NCBI GenBank assembly: GCA_033439265.1
Contig: JAVTVX010000034.1
Coordinates: forward strand, 19,234,501-19,298,500
Source of the DNA: Dillenia suffruticosa
Lineage: Eukaryota; Streptophyta; Magnoliopsida; Dilleniales; Dilleniaceae
DNA length: 64,000 nucleotides
Direction of reading: 5' to 3'
The position numbers and the translations under genes are program-made. Within the stretch, counting starts at the first letter, position 1, and every line of letters begins with the position of its first letter. This document shows positions 1 to 10,257 of this stretch, piece by piece. Under the pieces are notes generated by a model. That model was not told the origin of the DNA. It searched no databases and saw nothing but the letters and a program-made list of their open reading frames with translations.

Positions 1-160
1 CATACACCAAAAATACAACAGTTTCCTATGAACATTAACTCCTACCTATTTACTACAGTGACTATCCATATATTCCCTAGAAGTCCCAATACTTTAGTTA
101 ACTCTTTTCTTATTTCCAAAGCACTCTATTAAGTACCTAGGAACTCTATTATTTCCAACC
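1..160 (-). repeat. Ty1/copia 3' LTR, partial (continues past left edge)
   Basis: This segment aligns almost base for base with 1041-1187, so the two are copies of one long terminal repeat. Read on the minus strand, the LTR begins at 160 with ttggaaataatag. It is preceded by the purine tract cctgaagggggg (rc of 161-172), the polypurine primer site expected before a copia 3' LTR. The remainder of the LTR lies outside the window. Confidence 0.6.
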
Positions 161-879
161 CCCCTTCAGGTTGAAGCATATGGATAATATGCACCAAGCT
201 GTTTACAAACATAATGGTGTATAAATAAAGAAGACTGGACTGGACTGTCGTGACCACCAAAATGAGAAGGAGAGAAGCCGGCCAATTGATCAGAGAAATT
301 CTGTGGTGATGAGAGAAGAACAGAGACCACCTGAAGCTTGAGAAGAAAAATCAGATTCAGCTGGACCAGATGCTGAATTTTCTGCAGGACTTACTAGATG
401 TTGTAGAGATAACTAAGTTGACTAAGGAGTTCAAGAGGTTTCAGGTACTACTAGACCAGATGGCAGTTCCATGAGACTAAGGGAAGAGTTGAGCTCCTTC
501 CAGAGGATAATGAAGAGACCAGATTACTGGATAGTGAGAAAATAAATATTAAGCTTCTATCCAACTAGATGGAAGAAACTTCTGATAGAGACCAAAATTG
601 ATGGTGATATGGGGAACTACTTGACTAGATGGCAATTTTGATGGAGAGTATACTTGACAAAGACATGGGTTACCGCTAGACCAGATGGCAGTCCCAAAGA
701 AACTTCTGCCCGACCAGATGGTAGATGAGCTTGACTGTTAGGAGGACAATAGGTGAGTAGTCATTCTTGACTCAAAGCTGATCAGACTTAAGCGGCTCGG
801 GACTAACTTGTGACAAATTAAAGCAAGATATGATTTAGCTCTCGGAAAACACACTGGGGGATGATAAGCTCTGTTACGG
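161..879 (-). mobile_element. Internal region of a gutted copia element
   Basis: The region between the two LTRs is only about 720 bp, far too short for gag-pol, and I see no reverse transcriptase or integrase reading frame. A degenerate primer-binding site (aacagagctt on the minus strand, around 868-879) follows the 5' LTR and resembles the initiator-Met-tRNA site tggtatcagagc. A polypurine tract abuts the 3' LTR. This suggests an internally deleted or non-autonomous copia derivative. The interior carries about eight short CCAGATG/CTAGATG motifs at 365-720. Confidence 0.5.
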
Positions 880-1187
880 TGTTAAGAATAGAGGAGGAAG
901 AACAATATTATTGTGACTCATTTGACTAGAGAGAGAGAGAGAGAGAGAGATTACTTGGTGAAAGATGCTGCTTGGGAGATTACATGTGAAAGGTTACTTA
1001 AGTGCCTAGCACTCAGCATACATCTATTTATACAACAAATCATACACCAATAGTACATCAGTTTCCTATGAACATTAACTCAAAACTCTTTACTGGGGTA
1101 ACTATTCATATATTCCCTATAAGTCCCAATACTTAATTAACTCTGTCTTCTTTCCAACACACTCTATTACCTTTATTATTTCCAACA
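880..1187 (-). repeat. Ty1/copia 5' LTR
   Basis: A 308-bp repeat on the minus strand starting TGTTGGAA (at 1187) and ending TTAACA (at 880), i.e. TG..CA termini. Its first ~150 bp match 1-160. It contains a (GA)n run at about 930-950. The primer-binding site follows directly at 879. Confidence 0.55.
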
Positions 1188-3313
1188 ATTAGAAATCTAA
1201 TATGTTCTACATCACTTGTTATTCTACTAGGTTTCTTAACAGCAATTACTATATCTGCAACAATCAGATTCTTGATCTTCCTAATAGGATCTCAGACAGC
1301 ATTAGGAAATCGGACATTTTATTATTTCCTCATGTTGCTTTAAGTTTACAATCAAAAATTGCAAAAGCAAATAAACCATACAAGCTTCAATATTTGTTGG
1401 TTAAAATGTCATACCTTTATTCATTATACAACTCAAGGCCTCATAAGACATTAGAAATGATATCCTATTTCTACACATGGCTTTCAAATATGCAATGCTG
1501 TTAATCTTCCAAATCTGTGTCAAGCATACTGCGAAGTGTCAATTCAGTGTCTAACACAAGCCTGGGTAAGGGTTATATTCTCTAAATGAAAGTTTTCTTA
1601 AAATATTATTGGTTCAAAGGGAAACAATTAATATGGGTGAACTGTTTATGGTTACATATGAAAGACCGTCTCCACTTTGAAGAGGACAAAATGATAGGCT
1701 TCAAGGAGCCTTTTAAAAGTTATGCCAAGCCTAAAGAGGCAGAAGTTGCAAATCACTCATAATCATGCCCCCCAAAAAAGGAAATTTCTGGGACCCTTGA
1801 AATTAATGAGAAAAAATATTCATAATTTTAGCACAAATACTATTGCTACTCAAAAATGTCATCGACTATTTCCACCTTAGAACAAGAAAAGGGGTAACAT
1901 GGAGAGAAGTGATCCACTGTCTACTTTAAAAGCAGATAATACGTCAGGACTTTTTGTGTCTTTCTATGTGGGATATGCTCTTCTACTTATTTCATTCAAT
2001 TTCCATGATCCTTTTCCTAACATATTTCCTACTGTTTCCACTAAAAACAAGATGCACCATTAACAAAAAAGAGATAGTAAACTCCACTTATATATATTAC
2101 CCAACATACCCCTTCCTGAACAAAGGTCACTGCACATTTTTTCTTTCAAAATACTTCATCTTATAGATATCAACAAACAACGCTTTTGCTTCTGTTTGAA
2201 AAGACCATGAGCCATATCAACAAGATCAATCAATTTACACAATTATAACAAATATTGAGTATTACAGCCATGTCATCACAAGAGACAACATCCCACAATA
2301 TGTCAACTAAATTTAAAACTGATGGAAATAGTAAGCATCTCACCATGCAGAACTTATTTGGTCCTCCCAATCCATTATCTAGATTCCACCAATATATAGA
2401 TCATCATGGCATCTAACAAAATGAACTTGGGAAGAAATATTAAGCAAGGTCAAAGTAGATACGTAGGTAGGGGAGAGAAAGAGAGAAAAAGAATGTGAAC
2501 CACATTAGATGTTGACTGTCTCTTGTCCAACCCTTCCCCCCTCCCCAACAAAAAATAATAATAATGTCTTGGCTCATGTTGTGGCGACTCAAAAGAATTA
2601 ATATATACTGAATTTGCAACCTAGGAAGCCTACGCTACAACTCAACTAAGAGTGGAATCTCCAATTCCCAAACTAATCGCATTGTCAACATTAATCCATC
2701 CATCAAAGGCAAAATGAATAGTTATACCTTTATAATAATTACTTTTTTCACAATCTTCTTAAAATTTTCTTCAAAATTCCTTCAGTTCTTGGAGCACATA
2801 CAGTTCATGTGCCATCATCTCTAGTTTCTAGCACATTTAGTCATCTTTGAACATGATCAAATCATATCAATTCATTTTCACCTATCTTATACTTGCATGC
2901 AATTAAAGTTGTCCCTAGCTTTCACGATACACATTTAAAATCCTATATTTTGTTCATCAAACCAAACCAAGATCATCACCTCCGGCCCCAAATAGTAGTT
3001 GTAGCATACTTGGCTAGTGCCCAAATTTTTCTGCAGATCAAATCTCTACCACCCAAAAATTTGCTACCCTCTTTCCGTCATTTAGTTAAAAACTCCATCC
3101 TATCTTTATATTTTTGTGAAACATGGGAATACTGCAAACTTTGGTTACAAATATATCCTATCCTAACTACTTAAATTGTCAAATAAGACTACCAATTAAG
3201 AGACCGGAGCACAAATTGAAGAAATACAGTGCACAAGCAATATAGTAGAAAAACACTTAACCCAATTGCTAATAGACATAATTATAACCAAAAATTTGAG
3301 AAACTGAGAGTAC
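1188..3313 (-). other. Probable intron of the thioredoxin gene, no exon found
   Basis: This stretch lies downstream (minus strand) of thioredoxin exon 2, whose GT donor is at 3313-3312. I looked for the next CITRX exon (the segment following the active site, with a run of aspartates) and did not find it here. The intron is therefore long, or the 3' exons lie beyond the left edge past the copia element. The sequence is AT-rich, and the short open frames do not resemble proteins. Confidence 0.35.
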
Positions 3314-3749
3314 CATTTCGAGCTCTTGAGCCATCAAAATACAGGGTCCACACCAAGTTGCATAGAAATCAACGATAAGAGGCACATTTCTCTCTCCCTT
3401 CACCAGTTCTTGCACTTCTTCTGCAGTCACTTTCTTCTGTCAAATCAAAAGCAACGAAAAAAAACACACACAAAATGGAAAATTAAACAATATTAACAAA
3501 ATGATGAGATGAGTAAATGTTGAAGCTTACGACTAAATAGTCTTCTCTGATGTACTTGCCAAAAAGGGGGCTGCACAGCAGCTTTCTTCGAGGGAATAGT
3601 GAAGAGGATCCAATTTTATAGTTGGTGGTGGAAGAGAGCAAATTTGGCTGATGGGTTTTGATGGAATTGTAATGTGCACGGCGATTGTGGGGTGCGGGAG
3701 ATGAGGGTGTAAATATGCACAGAGGCAGCGAAGTTTGCAGTATAACCAT
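3314..3749 (-). CDS. CITRX: Thioredoxin-like protein CITRX / TRX-z, chloroplastic (first two exons)
   Basis: The gene encodes a plastid thioredoxin, a disulfide oxidoreductase that in Arabidopsis and tomato associates with the plastid-encoded RNA polymerase and fructokinase-like partners. Exon 1 is 3749-3531 (73 codons) and exon 2 is 3436-3314 (41 codons). Joined in phase they read ..REDYLV | KKVTAEEVQELVKG.. and reach the active site W101-C-G-P-C105 within VDFYATWCGPC, followed by ILMAQELEM. Splice sites fit: donor GTAAGC after 3531, acceptor ttgacag before 3436, donor GT at 3313. I chose the Met at 3749 because the preceding 22 in-frame codons are proline-rich and also occur in the upstream tandem repeats, so they look like 5' UTR. 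The first ~60 residues are rich in Ser/Thr/Pro/Arg and short of acids, as in a transit peptide. The last exons are missing from the window. Confidence 0.85.
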
Positions 3750-3780
3750 TTCTCTATTGAGAAAGAGAGAGGAGAGAGAA

Positions 3781-5738
3781 GAGATAGGGGGTTGCGGGGG
3801 AATTGGACCGGGCAAGGCGTTGGCTATGGAGAGGATAAAGACGGAGGTGGGTTTTGTTAGGGTATTTTGTGTTTTTATTTTTTTGTAAATCTAATAATTG
3901 CCTTAAGGATCAAAAGCCCCGTGGGTTATCGCACTTTGGTGGGCGTCGGGGGTGGGGGGTGGGGGGAGGGGGCGGGGGGGTTTGGTGGGAACAAGCTACT
4001 TATAGTTTTCTTCCTTTTATTTTAATATAGAGAATTTTAAATTTGAGATTTTATATAAAAATAGAGAGATGGTGTCAATTAAACAATAATCGATTAATAA
4101 CCTACATATAATTATTTACCCATATCCATTGGTTGTCCTATAAAAATTACGAGGCATGAGATCAGAATTTCCATCCAATTTTTGTCAGAGGCTTCCCTCC
4201 CCCTCCAACAATTTCATATCATAATCTGTTAAATAACAGTTTGTTAAATATATGCAGAAGTCAGCCTAAAACTAGTACTCCCGGGGTGAGATCTACAACC
4301 AAACCCTAGCTAAGCAAGCCCACAGACCAAAGCCCAATGACAGGCCTAGAAGGAAAGAAGCCAAGGCCAAATGGCCTGCAAACTCGCTCAAGTTGTGCCC
4401 ATAACCATGAGGCACACATGGGTGTTGAAATATCCTATGCCTAAGCTTTTTAGAGATGGGGGGTTGTGGTGGAATTGGACCGGGCAATGCGATGGTAAGG
4501 CGTTGGCTATGGAGAGAATAAAGACGGAGGGGGTTTTGGTAGGATATTTTGCGTTTTTATTTCTCTGTAAATCTAATATATTGCCTTTAGGACAAAAGGC
4601 CCCGTGGGTTATCACGTTTTGGTGGGAGGGTTTTGGTGGGAACACCCTACTTATAGTTTTCTTTTTTTTTTAATATAGAGAATTTTGAATTTGAGATTTT
4701 ATATAAAAATAGAGAGATGGTGTCAGTTAAACAATAATCAATTGATAACCTACTTATAGTTATTTATCCATATCCATTGGTTGTCCTGTAAAAATTGAGA
4801 GACATGAGATCAGAATTTCCATCCAACTTTTGTCAAAGGCTTCCCTCTCCCTCCAACAATTTCATGTCATAATTTGTTAAATAGCAGTTTGTTAAATATA
4901 TGTAGAAACCAGCCTAAAACTAGTACTCCCGAGATGGGATCTACGGCCAAACCCTGGCTAAGCAAGCCCACAGACCAAAGCCCAATGGCAAGCCTAGAAA
5001 GAAAGGAGCCAAGGCCAAATGGCCTACAAACTCGATCAAGTTGTGCCCACAAGCATGAGGCACATATGAGTGTTGAAATATCCTATGTCTAAGCTTTTCA
5101 GAGATGAGGGGTTGTGGTGGAATTGGACCGAGCAATGCGATGGTTAGGCGTTGGCTATGGAGAGGATAAAGACGGAGAGGGTTTTGATAGGGTATTTTGC
5201 GTTTTTATTTATCTGTAAATCTAATATATTGCCTTTAGGACAAAAAGCCCCCATGGGTTATCGCGTTTTGGTGGAACACTCTACTTATAGTTTTCTTTTT
5301 TATTTTTTTTTAATATAAAGAATTTTGAATTTGAGATTTTATATAAAAATAGAGAGATGTATTAGTTAAACAATAATCGATTGATAACCTACTTATAGTT
5401 ATTTACCCATATCCATTGGTTGTCCTATAAAATTTGATAGGCATGAAATCAGAATTTCCATCCAATTTTTGTCAAAGGCTTCCCTCCCCCTCCAACAATT
5501 TCATGCCATAATCTGTTAAATAGCAGTTTGTTAAATATATGCAGAAGCCAGCCTAAAACTAGTACTCCCGGGGTGGGATCTACGGCCAAACCCTGGCTAA
5601 GCAAGCCCACAGACCAAAGCCTAATGGTAGGCCTAGAAGGAAAGAAGCTAAGGCCAAATGGCCTGCAAACTCGCTCAAGTTGTGCCCATAAGCGTATGGC
5701 ACACATGGGTGTTGAAATATCCTATGTCTAAGCTTTTC
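3781..5738. repeat. Three tandem copies of a ~650-bp unit upstream of the thioredoxin gene
   Basis: Copies begin at about 3781, 4454 and 5101, each opening with gagat-g(n)-ttg then ggaattggaccg. Each copy runs through a conserved block (atagagagatgg, ccatatccattggttgtcc, caacaatttcat, ctagtactcccg) and ends in cctatgYctaagctttt. Spacings are about 673, 647 and 637 bp. The first copy overlaps the thioredoxin 5' leader, so the array sits in the place of its promoter. Short open frames inside (for example 4293-4487 and 4941-5135 on the minus strand) recur only because the DNA is repeated. Copy 3 ends where a SINE is inserted. Confidence 0.9.
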
Positions 5739-5930
5739 TTTTTTTTTTTTATACTATATTAACCGGTATCTAGATTTATATTCTGATTAATTCGATACGA
5801 AATTTACAGTAACCCATTTAGGGAGTTATTCTCTCAACGTAGTTTACTCAATACCCAATTCACGAGTTGAATTCGAGATCTTGATTAAGAGACATGTCGT
5901 CATATTTCACTAGATTAACTGATCATTCGT
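5739..5930 (-). mobile_element. SINE, ~192 bp, with target-site duplication
   Basis: On the plus strand the element starts with a T-run (5739-5750), which is its poly(A) tail on the minus strand. Flanking direct repeats are ctatgtctaagcttttc (5722-5738) and ctatgtttagcttttc (5931-5946). The head contains a degenerate Pol III B-box (cgaattcaac) and the body shares the aatcagaatataaat..agatatcgg pattern with the SINE at 6595-6786. tRNA-derived SINE is the best reading; I do not assign a named family. Confidence 0.75.
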
Positions 5931-5946
5931 CTATGTTTAGCTTTTC

Positions 5947-6163
5947 CCTCAAGCAAGACACATACGATAAGCATTTGGATACTAACATCAAAGGTCTAAG
6001 CTAATTGATCAATGCGGAAACAATTATGTTGTGCTTTTGCATTTGTATATATTGAGATTCACTTGAAGTTATGAGTATGTAAGCAAGAAAATATTGACAT
6101 GAGAAACATTCGATTGTAAACAACAATAAATTTTATTAACTCAAAAGAGTTATTGCAACTTGT
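5947..6163. other. Spacer, nothing recognised
   Basis: AT-rich sequence between a SINE and the U2-like fragment. No convincing reading frame or repeat seen. Confidence 0.4.
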
Positions 6164-6179
6164 AAGTGATAAGCTTTTG

Positions 6180-6213
6180 ATACCTTTCTTGGCCTTTTGG
6201 CTAAGATCAAGTG
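6180..6213 (+). pseudogene. U2 snRNA 5'-end fragment flanked by direct repeats
   Basis: Thirty-four bases match the conserved first 34 nt of U2 spliceosomal RNA with one mismatch (cttgg instead of ctcgg). They include ggccttttggctaagatcaa, which covers stem I and part of the branch-point region. The match stops abruptly at aagtg. The fragment is bracketed by near-identical direct repeats, aagtgataagcttttga (6164-6180) and aagtgataaggcttttga (6209-6226), which overlap it by a few bases at both ends. The sequence is too short to be a functional snRNA. A 3'-truncated, retroposed snRNA pseudogene is the likely origin. Confidence 0.7.
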
Positions 6214-6226
6214 ATAAGGCTTTTGA

Positions 6227-6594
6227 AAGGCTACTCTAAGGCCCAAGAATTCATTCATTAGATAGAGCTTTATAAATCGTCGTTCTCTGAGCACGAGGAA
6301 ACATTGAAATTCTTGAAGATGGGTGCTCTAAAACTAAAAACTTACAAGTAAGAAAGAAGGTTACAAAAAAAATTTTATTATACAAGAATTTAAATCTGGG
6401 ATCATCAGATTGGAAGAGAGAGGTTTGTACTACTAGATTGTCCATTTGGGGACAGAAGGTTACAAAAATAAAATCTTACTACAAGTTACTATTCTTACAC
6501 TACCGATCTATGTGGTGTAGTGTATGCTTGGTGTCAAAAGTGGATTGCAGTATACTCTCCTAGTCAATTTTCATTGTCATTAGAGACAATATAT
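6227..6594. other. Spacer, nothing recognised
   Basis: AT-rich sequence with no recognisable gene. A 64-codon minus-strand frame at 6251-6445 has no family resemblance and is taken as chance. Confidence 0.4.
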
Positions 6595-6786
6595 ACCGAC
6601 GGACAATTGATCTAGTGGGATGTGGTGCTATATCTCTTAACCAAAATTTAGAATTCGACTCACAATTTAGGTATGGAAAAAACTATGTTATGAGAATAGT
6701 TCCCTTAATTAGTCACTGCAAGTCTCGAAATGGATTAGTAGGAATATAAATTTAGATATCGGTTGGTATAGTACCAAAAAAAAAAA
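6595..6786 (+). mobile_element. SINE, ~192 bp, with target-site duplication
   Basis: Direct repeats agacaatatat (6584-6594) and agacaacatat (6786-6796) flank a body ending in an A-run (6776-6786). The head contains A-box-like (ttgatctagtggga) and B-box-like (agaattcgactc) sequences expected of a tRNA-derived SINE. Its length equals that of the SINEs at 5739, 29127 and 57755, and it shares the tail block agatatcggttggtatagta with the one at 5739. Confidence 0.75.
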
Positions 6787-6999
6787 GACAACATATGAAT
6801 TTTGACTATTTGGTTAAACACTTCGATCTTGTCTTCAATATTTTGCAAGTCACTTCCAAACTCTCATATGAACTCCCATATCTTCCAAATCGATCCACAT
6901 TATTAAGTGTTGCAATTGTCAAGGGAATTCTTCATCTTTTGGGAGCTCTTTTTGATACGTTCAAAGTTGAATCTTCCCTATTCTGATGGTATGGTTTCA

Positions 7000-8295
7000 A
7001 ACAGCTCTTACAGTGTCTACCTTTATCCAAGGTAGAAGCTTCAACCTGTACCCTCTTGTCTTTTCCATGGAACTTGCTAAACTATTCTAGCATAATTCAT
7101 ACAAATACCATTTCTCATTCCTAAAATTCAATATGAATCTTCCCATTTCTTCATCCCTTTTGAGCTTTTCTTCAAATAAGTTCGGGCAAACTCTATGTTC
7201 ACTCTTCATTCCTTCGTGAAGTGTAGACTCTCAAGCATTCTTGCATGTAAGGTTGCTCCATAGTGTGGAGCAATAGAGGTTGTTAGCTAGCCACAATCTC
7301 AAACGGACTCTTCTTAGTACTTGAGTTCGTTTGAGAGTTGAAGCATAACTGAACAACATCCGACAATGTCACTTAATTTTTTCTTTTTGTTCGCACTAAC
7401 AAGGAATTACAAGTATTTTTTAAGCATGTTATTAAAAAATTATGTTTCACCATTTGATAATAGGTGAAAGTTTGAAAGAGATGCTAATTCTGAACCAAGC
7501 AACTTAAATAGCCCCTACCTGAAATTCCTTGTGAATCTAAAGTTTTGATCGCTTTGAGTATACTATGGTACCTCTTAATACTTCACCACATACTTAAAAA
7601 ATAGTTACGAGGTCACTTTCCTTAGATAAAATCTTGTCACTAAAATAAAAGTCACATATTTCAAAAACCTATGGATCAGCATCAAGATACCTCACAAGTC
7701 TTTCATCTGGGGAAATCCATAATGAAATCAAGAAACACACTCTCGCACGATCTTATAGGTGTTGGAAGTGGTGCCCATGACTTTCTTCTCTCCACCTTGT
7801 CCAACTGACAAATAAGGCAAGTTTGGGTAGCTTTATCCTTCATTTGATACCAATAATAACCTTATATTAGTAGAACAAACATTTGTTCCTATGCTGGATG
7901 TCATGTCCATAATATACTGTGATACTCATATGAAGGTGTCTTTCAAAAGTTGCCAACTTTTTTGGAAATACACCTTGCTCTCATTTGCCATCAACAACCT
8001 ATTAACAATAAAAAACTGAAAAGTTTTTTGCTTTATGATCATTTGAGCCATAACATTCTCTAAATTCTTCCTTCTCTCTAATAGAAGTAGTTACCATGTT
8101 TCAAAGCTATGAGTTTGATCTTTGGCTCAAAGCATCAGCCACGCTATTAGGACACCGCATTTTGTACTTCAGTATAAAGTCAAACTCAACTACAAACTTT
8201 TGCCATCTCACATGCCTTGGAGTTAACTTTGACTGAGTTAGGAAATGACTAATTGTGACATTGTTCATCTTAGCCACAAACTTTGATTCTAGCAA
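7000..8295 (-). mobile_element. Ty3/gypsy pol relic (RNase H to integrase)
   Basis: An open stretch at 8295-8107 (minus) reads as the C-terminal part of a Ty3/gypsy RNase H region: ..HFLTQSKLTPRHVRWQKF.. then ..CPNSVADALSQR, equivalent to the family's VADALSR motif. Downstream (about 7860-7700) a broken frame contains KATQTCLICQLDK, the second half of the integrase zinc finger. The 7000-7400 part resembles the integrase C-terminal region but is full of stops. No intact gag, protease or LTR was found. This is an old inactive fragment. Confidence 0.7.
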
Positions 8296-8929
8296 GCAGT
8301 GTGTCCACTATGAGGACCCAGATTTTGAAAACCTTAGAAGATCATTTTTGAACATCTTGCATAATCATGACATAAAAATACATGTGTTAACTTATATGCA
8401 TGCCTGTGTATTGCTCATTATGTATGTTAGGTTTGTTCTTAGTCTTAGGGTTTAGTTTGTTAGGGTTAAGTTGTTGAGTCACCTAGTGAGTTGAACAGAT
8501 TAATCGGTTTCTTTAGTTAAAAAAAAAAAAGAGAGAAATAGAAATATGAAGAGTCATAATTTCATAATAAGTTTTTAGAGTAGATAAAAAGAGAAGCTAA
8601 GTTATAGAGAGTTAAGGTTTCATTGGCCAAAGAGAATTCTTAATTTTTGAAGTTCCTTTTTTTGGAAATTTTCAGGATTTTAATAAATGACCAATTTTAT
8701 GAACATTGTTATTTTCATAAGAAAATGTTATTTGGGGGGGAGATGCCCTTTTATATAAAACCAAAACCTTTTTACAATTTTTTTTATATGCATATATGTT
8801 TAAATTCTTCCCTTCTAAGAGATGAAGTGGAATCGAAAAAATCACAAGGCTTCTCCTCTACTCATCTTTTATCCTTTCAAAAAAAAATAATAATAAAGAG
8901 AGAGAGTATAAAATATCCCTCCAATAAGT
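8296..8929. other. Spacer, nothing recognised
   Basis: Low-complexity AT-rich sequence with A-runs near 8520 and 8880. No gene or clear repeat boundary seen. Confidence 0.35.
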
Positions 8930-9658
8930 CAACTTATTCAATATATCCGGTCAACTTGCTAACTTAAGGCTTAGAATAATTTCTTAGAATCCTAAGTTGA
9001 CTTTCCCCTAACTCTAATCGACTAATCCTTAGTACCTCAAGCTCAAATTGTAAACGAGGAAACAATGAGTCATGTAATGTATATAGTCAACTTGCACTCA
9101 TAACTTAAAGTTTAGAACAATGCCTTAAAACCCTAAGTCAACTTATCTGAAATACCTTGGGCTCAGAATATTGATTAAGACTTAATGAGTTGACTAATTC
9201 CATGAATAAGTTTGAATTTAACAAGTCAACCTATCAACAACAGTTTAAAACTGCAAAATATCAAATAGAATACATAACGAATTGACTTGTATAGATAATA
9301 ATTCGACTTGCAATAGTCTAAAAATAAAGAATATTAGACAGAATACTTGATGAGTCGACTTGCTAAGGCCTTCAAGTCGACCTACGATAGTAAAATCCAT
9401 GACTTATAAATAGAAAATCCTAACTCTAGTCAACTTAACATAAAACTCAACCCTGACTGCTCTCTCTCTTTCTCTAAGGCAACTTAAAATACAAAGGTGA
9501 CTCACACAAAACACTAACCCTGACCTACCATCTAGAAATTCATATCCAAGCGTGCCGCAAATGAAGTCATGTTCAATCACACGGACTTCAAATCTCAAGA
9601 CAAATGTAAGTCATTCAAGGAAAAATTCTCCTTTGAGCTATTAATCATTCTAGGCCCA
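8930..9658 (+). repeat. Possible U3/R part of a copia LTR with repeated GTCAACTT motifs
   Basis: The stretch 8930-9480 holds many copies of a short motif, gtcaactt or its complement (agttgac, gtcgact), about every 30-60 bp. A TATA-like ttataaata (9405-9413) follows. Similar gttgactt/ggtcaac motifs occur in 11960-12180, which follows a copia polypurine tract. I infer that this is the decayed 5' LTR of the copia relic at 10258-11890; the LTRs cannot be aligned convincingly by eye. Confidence 0.3.
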
Positions 9659-10221
9659 CACTACAAAAAAAAAAAACATGGATTTAGCAATGAATTTTAG
9701 CGACAAAAAAAAATTCGTCACTATTTTGCAATGAAATTAATGACGAACAAAATTTTAATCACTAAATTTGCGAAAAACTCATTGTTCATCACTAAATCAA
9801 CAACGAAAAAAGGTGTTGGTCACTGAATTAGTGGTGAGAATTACTGGCAAAAAGATGACTTCGTCGCTATCACAAATTTTGCAATGAATTATATTTCGTC
9901 TGAAATTTGCAATGAATTATGTTTTGTCACAAATTTTGTGACGAACAATGTTTCGTCACAAAATTGTCACTAATTTGCAACAAACAAATGATTCGTGGCT
10001 AATATTAGTGACAAATTTTCATAGTTTATATTAGTGACGAATTTTGCGATAAAACATTATTCGTCACAAAATTTGCGACAAATTTTGAAGATTTCAAGCT
10101 AATATTTGCGACAAGCTATTAGTAACGAACATTTGTTCGTTGCTAGTACTTTTAGTGACGAACCTTTCATAGAAATTCGTTACAAAATTTGTCACAAAAA
10201 TACTATCCTTTTTTGGTAATG
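9659..10221. mobile_element. CACTA-type miniature element (~560 bp, non-autonomous)
   Basis: The left end is cactacaaaaaaaa. The right end is ccttttttggtaatg, a degenerate complement of it. The interior consists almost wholly of short alternating subterminal repeats of the form tagtgacgaa / ttcgtcac / gcgacaaa, as in En/Spm (CACTA) elements. The flanking trinucleotides are cca and tca, a 2-of-3 match to a 3-bp target duplication. No coding capacity is seen. Confidence 0.7.
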
Positions 10222-10257
10222 TCATGGATTGAAATTTCTTAGAGCAAATAGACCTTC

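Noticed and set aside
4293..5731. Repeated 60-85 codon frames in the tandem array
   Set aside because: Each recurs with frame changes between copies, so repetition rather than coding explains them.
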